Source of the DNA: Microbacterium sp. nov. GSS16
GTDB lineage: Bacteria; Actinomycetota; Actinomycetes; Actinomycetales; Microbacteriaceae
NCBI RefSeq assembly: GCF_028198145.1
Contig: NZ_CP116338.1
Span: forward strand, 1,860,001 to 1,924,000
Length of the DNA stretch: 64,000 bases
Direction: 5' to 3'
In this document: positions 58,910 through 64,000 of the stretch, piece by piece
Position numbering within the stretch: position 1 is the stretch's first letter
Layout of the letters: each line of letters opens with the position of its first letter
Made by a program: the position numbers and the translations under genes
The notes under the pieces: generated by a model
Database searches by the model: none
The model's input: the letters and a program-made list of their open reading frames with translations, nothing else
What the model was told of the DNA's origin: nothing

Positions 58910-59608
58910 ATGTTCTACTGGCTGATGAAGTACGTCGCGATCGGTCCGCTGGTCAAGGCGATCTTCCGACCCTGGATCGTGGGGCGCGACAACGTCCCCA
59001 CCAGCGGCGCGGCCATTCTGGCGAGCAATCATCTGTCCTTCGCCGACTCGATCTTCCTGCCGCTGCTCATCGACCGACCGATGTCGTTCCTCGCCAAGAG
59101 CGACTACTTCACCGGGCGGGGTCCGAAGGGGTGGGCGACCCGGGTCTTCATGAAGGGCACCGGGCAGATCCCCATCGACCGCTCCGGAGGGAAGGCATCC
59201 GAGGCCTCTCTGAACACCGGCCTGCAGATTCTCGGACGCGGCGATCTGCTGGGCATCTACCCCGAGGGCACGCGGAGCCCCGACGGACGGCTCTACCGCG
59301 GGCGCACGGGCATCGCACGCATGGCGCTCGAGGCGAAGGTCCCGGTCATCCCGGTGGTCATGGTCGACACCGACACGGCGATGCCGATCGGCCAGCGCAT
59401 CCCGAACATCATGCGCGTCGGCATCGTGATCGGTGAGCCGCTCGACTTCTCGCGCTACGAGGGCATGGAGAACGACCGGTACATCCTCCGAGCGGTCACC
59501 GACGAGATCATGATCGCGCTGCAGCGCCTCGGCGCCCAGCGCTACGACGACGTGTACGCGTCCACCGTGAAGGACCGTCTGCCGCCCGGCGCACCGGGGC
59601 GTCCCTGA
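58910..59608 (+). CDS. plsC: 1-acyl-sn-glycerol-3-phosphate acyltransferase
   Basis: 232 aa. HX4D motif NHLSFADS (residues about 39-46), the GTGQIPIDRSG substrate motif, and GIYPEGTRSPDG. Makes phosphatidic acid from lysophosphatidate. Start at MFYWLMKYVAIGPL fixed by the leaderless TAGACT promoter; an earlier in-frame ATG would cover that promoter. Rv2182c place by synteny. Confidence 0.92.
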   Translation: MFYWLMKYVAIGPLVKAIFRPWIVGRDNVPTSGAAILASNHLSFADSIFLPLLIDRPMSFLAKSDYFTGRGPKGWATRVFMKGTGQIPIDRSGGKASEASLNTGLQILGRGDLLGIYPEGTRSPDGRLYRGRTGIARMALEAKVPVIPVVMVDTDTAMPIGQRIPNIMRVGIVIGEPLDFSRYEGMENDRYILRAVTDEIMIALQRLGAQRYDDVYASTVKDRLPPGAPGRP

Positions 59609-59669
59609 CCGACCGACCCGCTTCTCCGCGTCGCCCGTCACAGGGCCGATCCGCATGGTCGGCGGACAC

Positions 59670-59675
59670 TAAGCT
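59670..59675 (+). promoter_or_regulatory. -10 hexamer TAAGCT for the DAHP synthase gene
   Basis: TAAGCT, then 7 nt, then ATG 59683. Confidence 0.5.
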
Positions 59676-59682
59676 TGGGCTC

Positions 59683-61020
59683 ATGCTTCCCTCGCACCCC
59701 GAACTCGACGCGTGGCGATCCCTTCCCATCAAGCAGCAGCCGCAGTGGCCCGATGCAGAGCGTGTCGCCGAGGTGTCGACGCAGCTCGCCGCCCTCCCGC
59801 CGCTCGTCTTCGCGGGAGAGGTCGACAACCTCCGCGCGCGGCTCGCCCGTGCGGCATCCGGAAACGCCTTCCTCCTGCAGGGCGGCGACTGCGCCGAGAC
59901 CTTCGCGGGGGCGACGGCCGACCAGATCCGCAACCGGATCAAGACGGTGCTGCAGATGGCGGTCGTGCTCACGTACGGGGCGTCGATGCCCGTGGTGAAG
60001 ATGGGCCGCATGGCCGGCCAGTTCGCCAAGCCGCGCTCCAGCGACACCGAGACCCGCGGTGAGGTGACGCTGCCCGCGTACCGCGGAGACATCGTCAACG
60101 GGTACGACTTCACCGAGAACTCGCGTCAGGCCGACCCCGGTCGCCTGCTGCAGGGCTACCACATGGCCGCGTCGACACTGAATCTGATCCGCGCGTTCAC
60201 GCAGGGTGGCTTCGCCGACCTGCGTGAGGTGCATTCGTGGAACAAGGGCTTCGCTCAGAACCCTGCCAACCAGCGCTACGAGCGCATGGCGGCCGAGATC
60301 GACCGTGCGATCAAGTTCATGGAGGCGGCCGGCGCCGACTTCGAAGAGCTCAAGCGCGTCGAGTTCTTCACCGGCCACGAGGGTCTGCTCATGGACTACG
60401 AGAGCCCGATGACCCGCATCGACTCGCGCACGGGGACCCCGTACAACACCTCGGCGCACTTCCTGTGGGTGGGCGAGCGCACGCGTGAGCTCGACGGTGC
60501 GCATGTCGACTACTTCTCGCGCATCCGCAATCCCATCGGCGTCAAGCTCGGCCCGACGACGACGCCCGAGACCGCGCTCGCGCTGATCGACAAGCTCGAC
60601 CCGAACCGCGAGCCCGGGCGGCTCACCTTCATCACCCGCATGGGTGCGGGGAAGATCAGGGATGCTCTTCCTCCGCTGCTCGAGGCGGTCAAGGACTCCG
60701 GCGCCACACCCCTGTGGGTCACCGACCCCATGCACGGCAACGGGATCACCACGCCCAGCGGTTACAAGACGAGGCGCTTCGACGACGTGGTCGACGAGGT
60801 GCGCGGCTTCTTCGAGGCGCACCGCGCCGTGGGCACGTTCCCGGGCGGCATCCACGTCGAGCTCACCGGCGACGACGTCACGGAATGCCTGGGCGGCTCG
60901 GAGCAGATCGACGAGGCCGGCCTCGCGACCCGTTACGAGAGCCTGTGCGACCCGCGTCTGAACCACATGCAGAGCCTCGAGCTCGCATTCCTCGTCGCCG
61001 AGGAGCTCGAGAAGCGCTGA
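59683..61020 (+). CDS. aroG: Class II 3-deoxy-7-phosphoheptulonate synthase (DAHP synthase)
   Basis: 445 aa, plant-like class II enzyme. Signature stretches: FLLQGGDCAETF (metal Cys), KMGRMAGQFAKPRSS, GFEELKRVEFFTGHEGLLMDYE-like region with HEGL, and WVTDPMHGNG. First step of the shikimate pathway, feeding tyrA at 17.7 kb. Equivalent to Rv2178c, next to the PknL-type kinase as in M. tuberculosis. Confidence 0.95.
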   Translation: MLPSHPELDAWRSLPIKQQPQWPDAERVAEVSTQLAALPPLVFAGEVDNLRARLARAASGNAFLLQGGDCAETFAGATADQIRNRIKTVLQMAVVLTYGASMPVVKMGRMAGQFAKPRSSDTETRGEVTLPAYRGDIVNGYDFTENSRQADPGRLLQGYHMAASTLNLIRAFTQGGFADLREVHSWNKGFAQNPANQRYERMAAEIDRAIKFMEAAGADFEELKRVEFFTGHEGLLMDYESPMTRIDSRTGTPYNTSAHFLWVGERTRELDGAHVDYFSRIRNPIGVKLGPTTTPETALALIDKLDPNREPGRLTFITRMGAGKIRDALPPLLEAVKDSGATPLWVTDPMHGNGITTPSGYKTRRFDDVVDEVRGFFEAHRAVGTFPGGIHVELTGDDVTECLGGSEQIDEAGLATRYESLCDPRLNHMQSLELAFLVAEELEKR

Positions 61021-61035
61021 GGCCCTGCCTGAGGA

Positions 61036-61063
61036 GCGGCCGTCCGGATCACCGGGCGGCCGC
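61036..61063. terminator. Terminator between aroG and the kinase gene
   Basis: GCGGCCGTCCGG (61036-61047) pairs with CCGGGCGGCCGC (61052-61063), one T-G wobble, loop ATCA, followed by TTTC on the plus strand. Confidence 0.75.
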
Positions 61064-61154
61064 TTTCATCTGCATGCCGGCCGGTGTATAAGCAGCCGAA
61101 GCCGCTCAGTGGACCATCTTCCAGCCGACCAACACGCTCAGCAGAGGAGAGCCG

Positions 61155-63104
61155 TCAGCAGAAGAATCCCGGGGTGAGCGTGACCGTCGTGCCGCGGGCG
61201 GCGCTGCCGCTCGGGTCGTAGCTGCACACCTTGTAGACGTCCCAGTACTTGCCGCCGAGGGGCAGCCCGATGTCTTCGATGGTGGGGTTCACCTTGAAGC
61301 CGGCGCCCTTCAGGGCATCGACCGCCTGGCGCACGGTCTTGCCCTTGACGTCGGGGATGGGCAGCGGCTGCGGACCCTTCGACACCGTCAGCGTCACCGT
61401 GTCGCCGGGGCGCCAGGGGCCGCCGTCCGGGCGCTCGGCGCTCTGCGAGATGACCGATCCCTTGGCGACCGAATCGCTCCAGTCCTCGGGGCGCTCATCA
61501 GCGACCTGCAGACGGGCGTCCTCGAGCAGGCGCACTGCCTCGTCGAGCGGGCGGCCGGTGACGTCGGGCACGGCGCCGAGCGAGAGCTGGATGAGGGCCG
61601 TGTCGTCTTCGAACACCTCGCAGCCGTCGGCGCAGCCGTATGCGTCGCCCTCGTCGCGCGGCGTGACGCGCACGTTCAGCACGAGCCCCGCGTCGAGCTC
61701 GTCGAAGTACTCCTCGACGTCGTCCGAGACGTTCACGCGGTTGTCGGCGAGGATGCTGCGCACCTCGTCCGCGCTCTTGCCGCGCAGCGCCGGCAGCTGG
61801 TGTCTGGCAGGCCCCGTGGATACGACGAGCGAGACCGTGCTGTCCTTCTCGACGCGCTGGCCTTCGCCGGGAGCCGACTCGATCACGAGTCCCGCGTCGA
61901 CGTCGATCGATGACTGCTCGGCCCTCTCGGGAACCAGGCCCTCTGACGTGACGGCGGCGGCGGCATCCTCGTAGGTCATTCCCGCGACCGTCGGAACGGC
62001 GATGAGCGAACCGGGGCCCGACCCGAACCACCATCCGACGCCGCCCGCGAGGACCGCGAGCAGAAGCACCACGGTGAGCAGCGCCGCACCGGTCGAGCGA
62101 CGGCGCGCCGTGCGCCGACGAAGGCGAGTGGCGTTGTCGACCGGTTCGCCGACCTCCTCGACGGGCGTCGGCAGCAGGGCCGTGCCCGGCAGGATCTTGG
62201 TGACCGAACCGGAGTCGTATTCGCGAGCGGGTGCGTCGGTCGCGGTCGGTGCGGGCGCGACGCCGATCTCGCGCTCGATCTCCCGCAGACGCGTGAGCAT
62301 GGCCTTCGCGTCGAGCGGACGGTCGTCGGGTGACTTCTCGGTGGCCCAGAGCACCAGTTCGTCGAGCGGCCCGGGAACGGAGGGGTTGCGTGCGCTCGGC
62401 CGCGGCACCTGCTCGGTGGCGTGCTGGAAGGCGATCTGCATCGGCTGCTCGCCCTTGTAGGGCTGCTCGCCGACGAGCATCTCGTACAGCATGATGCCGA
62501 GGGCGTAGATGTCGCTGCGGGCGTCGGCCGTGCCGCGGGTGACCAGCTCGGGGGCGAGGTAGGCGATGGTGCCGAGCAGCTGGGCGCCGGTGGCGGTGTT
62601 CGCCGTCGTCGCCCTCGCCAGTCCGAAGTCGCCGATCTTGATCCGGCCGTCCTCGGCGAGCAGAACGTTCTCGGGCTTCACATCGCGGTGCACGATGCCG
62701 GCCGCGTGGGCGGCGGCGAGACCCGACAGGATCGCATCCATGATCGTGATCGTCTGTGTGATCGTGAGCCGCTTCTGCTCTCGCATCAGCTCGCGCAGAG
62801 TGATTCCCGGGAGGTACTCCATCACCAGGTAGGCGAGCTCGCCGTCTTGACCCTGGTCGAAGACGTTCACCACGTGCGGATCCGCAAGCCGTGCTGCGGC
62901 TCTCGCCTCCTGGATGAAGCGACTCTGAAACGCCGAGTCGTCGCTGAGATGCGCGTGCATCACCTTGAGCGCGATGCGCCGCTCCAGGCGCATGTCCGTC
63001 GCCACATAGACGGTGGCCATGCCGCCGCGCGCGATCCGTGCGCGAACGCGGTACCTGCCGTCGACAAGCCGCCCGATGAGCGGGTCGGCCTGCGGAGTGT
63101 TCAC
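61155..63104 (-). CDS. pknL: PASTA-containing Ser/Thr protein kinase (PknL/PknB-type)
   Basis: 649 aa. Kinase domain 1-275: ARGGMATVYVAT (P-loop), ALKV (Lys), IVHRDVKPENVLL, KIGDFGLAR, APEL. A juxtamembrane linker holds basic residues before one transmembrane helix (ALLTVVLLLAVLAGGVGWWFG, about 340-360). Four extracellular PASTA repeats follow, with extra Cys in YGCADGCEVF and at VCSYD and the C-terminal Cys, perhaps disulfide-bonded. PASTA domains bind peptidoglycan fragments. Adjacent to aroG as pknL is; M. tuberculosis PknL lacks PASTA, so naming rests on position. GTG 63104 is 6 nt after TAGACT. Confidence 0.92.
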   Translation of the reverse strand: MNTPQADPLIGRLVDGRYRVRARIARGGMATVYVATDMRLERRIALKVMHAHLSDDSAFQSRFIQEARAAARLADPHVVNVFDQGQDGELAYLVMEYLPGITLRELMREQKRLTITQTITIMDAILSGLAAAHAAGIVHRDVKPENVLLAEDGRIKIGDFGLARATTANTATGAQLLGTIAYLAPELVTRGTADARSDIYALGIMLYEMLVGEQPYKGEQPMQIAFQHATEQVPRPSARNPSVPGPLDELVLWATEKSPDDRPLDAKAMLTRLREIEREIGVAPAPTATDAPAREYDSGSVTKILPGTALLPTPVEEVGEPVDNATRLRRRTARRRSTGAALLTVVLLLAVLAGGVGWWFGSGPGSLIAVPTVAGMTYEDAAAAVTSEGLVPERAEQSSIDVDAGLVIESAPGEGQRVEKDSTVSLVVSTGPARHQLPALRGKSADEVRSILADNRVNVSDDVEEYFDELDAGLVLNVRVTPRDEGDAYGCADGCEVFEDDTALIQLSLGAVPDVTGRPLDEAVRLLEDARLQVADERPEDWSDSVAKGSVISQSAERPDGGPWRPGDTVTLTVSKGPQPLPIPDVKGKTVRQAVDALKGAGFKVNPTIEDIGLPLGGKYWDVYKVCSYDPSGSAARGTTVTLTPGFFC

Positions 63105-63110
63105 AGGTCG

Positions 63111-63116
63111 AGTCTA
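63111..63116 (-). promoter_or_regulatory. -10 hexamer TAGACT for kinase gene
   Basis: TAGACT, then 6 nt, then GTG 63104 on the minus strand. Confidence 0.55.
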
Positions 63117-63186
63117 TGAAGAACAGGCTGGGTGAACGGGCAATGGCGCACCGCAGACGGGTTTCGATCCGGTGACGATGGGCGCG

Positions 63187-64000
63187 TCATCGCAGTGCGG
63201 TGAGCCACTGGTTCGCCTGCTGCTCCCACATGCCGTAGCGGTCGGGGTACGCCGAGACCTGCACCGCCTGCGCAGCGTCGGTGAACGGCATGTTCTGCCA
63301 GTCGGGGATGTCGAGCAGTCCTCGGGTCGTGCCGCCGTTGGGATTCGCTGCGCCGCCGTAGAACGCGCGGATGCTGCGGTCGGCGTCCATGGCCTGCTCA
63401 GGCGTGCCCCAGCCCTGGCTCGGGCGCTGCTGGAACAGGCCCAGCGAGTCCCGGTCGCCGTGGTCGAGGTTGCGCATCGAGGACTCGACCATCGCGGTGG
63501 CCAGCGCGATCGCGATCCCGCGATCGGGAACGCCGAGTTCGCGTCCGATCCGGACGATGTGTGCGGCGTGAGCGGTCTGGGTGGCGTCCAGCGCTGCCGA
63601 GCGCTGCCCGGCCGCCGCCGGTGCGGGCGCCGGGACGGACAGCCGGAGAGTCTGACCCGGATAGATGATGCTGCCCTCGCCCATGCCGTTCGCCTGCAGC
63701 AGGGCGGAGACACTCGTGCCGTGCTTCCTCGCGATCCCGAAGAGGGTGTCGCCGGCTGCGACGATGTGCGAGGCGGGTGCCGCGGCCGGTGGAGCGGTGG
63801 GCGCGACGGCGGAGACGGGCGCAGCCGCCGGAGCCGCGGCGACGCGCAGCGTCTGCCCGGGCGTGATCATGGCCGAGCCGCCGAGGCCGTTGCTGGTCAT
63901 GATCGCCGAGACCGTCGTGCCGTACCTCTTCGCGATGGCGAACACGGTGTCGCCGGGGACGACCGTGTGGACGGCGGCCGGGGCGGGAGCCGCCGGGCTC
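63187..64000 (-). CDS. LysM-repeat secreted cell-wall protein with transglycosylase-like domain (partial)
   Basis: At least 271 aa; the 5' end lies beyond the window. Visible order: LysM 1 (HTVVPGDTVFAIAKRYGTTVSAI...ITPGQTLRV), Ala/Pro linker, LysM 2 (HIVAAGDTLFGIARKHGTSVSALL...IIYPGQTLRL), Ala/Pro linker, then a C-terminal domain (IVRIGRELGVPDRGIAIALATAMVESSMRNLDHGDRDSLGLFQQRPSQGWGTPEQ) with the likely catalytic Glu in VESS and the GLFQ motif of lytic-transglycosylase-like folds. LysM binds peptidoglycan GlcNAc. A signal peptide is expected outside the window. Adjacent to the PASTA kinase. Confidence 0.88.
   Translation of the reverse strand, partial: SPAAPAPAAVHTVVPGDTVFAIAKRYGTTVSAIMTSNGLGGSAMITPGQTLRVAAAPAAAPVSAVAPTAPPAAAPASHIVAAGDTLFGIARKHGTSVSALLQANGMGEGSIIYPGQTLRLSVPAPAPAAAGQRSAALDATQTAHAAHIVRIGRELGVPDRGIAIALATAMVESSMRNLDHGDRDSLGLFQQRPSQGWGTPEQAMDADRSIRAFYGGAANPNGGTTRGLLDIPDWQNMPFTDAAQAVQVSAYPDRYGMWEQQANQWLTALR

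Overview
The window is a stretch of a high-GC Gram-positive chromosome. The 16S 3' half, the 23S and 5S genes, the codon use (GCC/GCG/CTG-rich, frequent GTG starts) and the gene set all point to Actinobacteria. The 16S sequence and gene content suggest family Microbacteriaceae, probably Microbacterium; the genus is an inference from memory of the family, not a database match.

Layout. (1) 1-4470: rRNA operon (16S partial, 23S, 5S) read rightward, closed by a strong hairpin. (2) 4496-21072: a compact rightward run of overlapping housekeeping genes whose order follows the M. tuberculosis Rv1691-Rv1713 region as I remember it: Arg-rich repeat/TPR protein, HAD phosphatase, small ORF, tlyA, nadK, recN, pyrG, Nudix, xerD, parA, scpA, scpB, rluB, tyrA, cmk, der. 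It joins ribosome maturation, NAD(P), CTP and Tyr synthesis, and chromosome segregation and recombination. (3) 21176-36708: mixed metabolic and accessory genes: an amino-acid dehydrogenase, a Nudix-NYN fusion, an HNH/DUF222 gene with an SOS-like box, an S4 protein, YhhN, a GNAT, tRNA-Pro(GGG), DUF2254, a MarR/glyoxalase-fold pair with twin operators, TerC behind a yybP-ykoY manganese riboswitch, a Tat-exported PL8 polysaccharide lyase, a phosphoesterase, and a DUF998-type/F420-reductase-like convergent pair. (4) 36753-46286: a DNA-damage island with a pyrimidine-dimer glycosylase, an MMPL transporter, and the SOS mutasome imuA-imuB-dnaE2 read leftward from an SOS-like box. (5) 46442-49823: prepilin-peptidase-like protein, a CYTH protein, and a type III PKS plus methyltransferase. 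(6) 49890-56877: lpdA, then FHA (GarA/OdhI-like), FtsR-like MerR, a second MerR, two ParA/MinD-type ATPases (one with very long acidic repeats), and peptide deformylase. (7) 56968-64000: fadD, plsC, class II DAHP synthase, a PknL/PknB-type PASTA kinase, and a LysM/transglycosylase gene cut by the window end.

Themes. Five proteins carry in-frame tandem repeats that look recently expanded. At least twelve start codons sit 6-7 nt after a TANNNT hexamer, which predicts leaderless mRNAs. Two SOS-like boxes and two REP-like elements are also visible. No insertion sequence, prophage or CRISPR array was seen.
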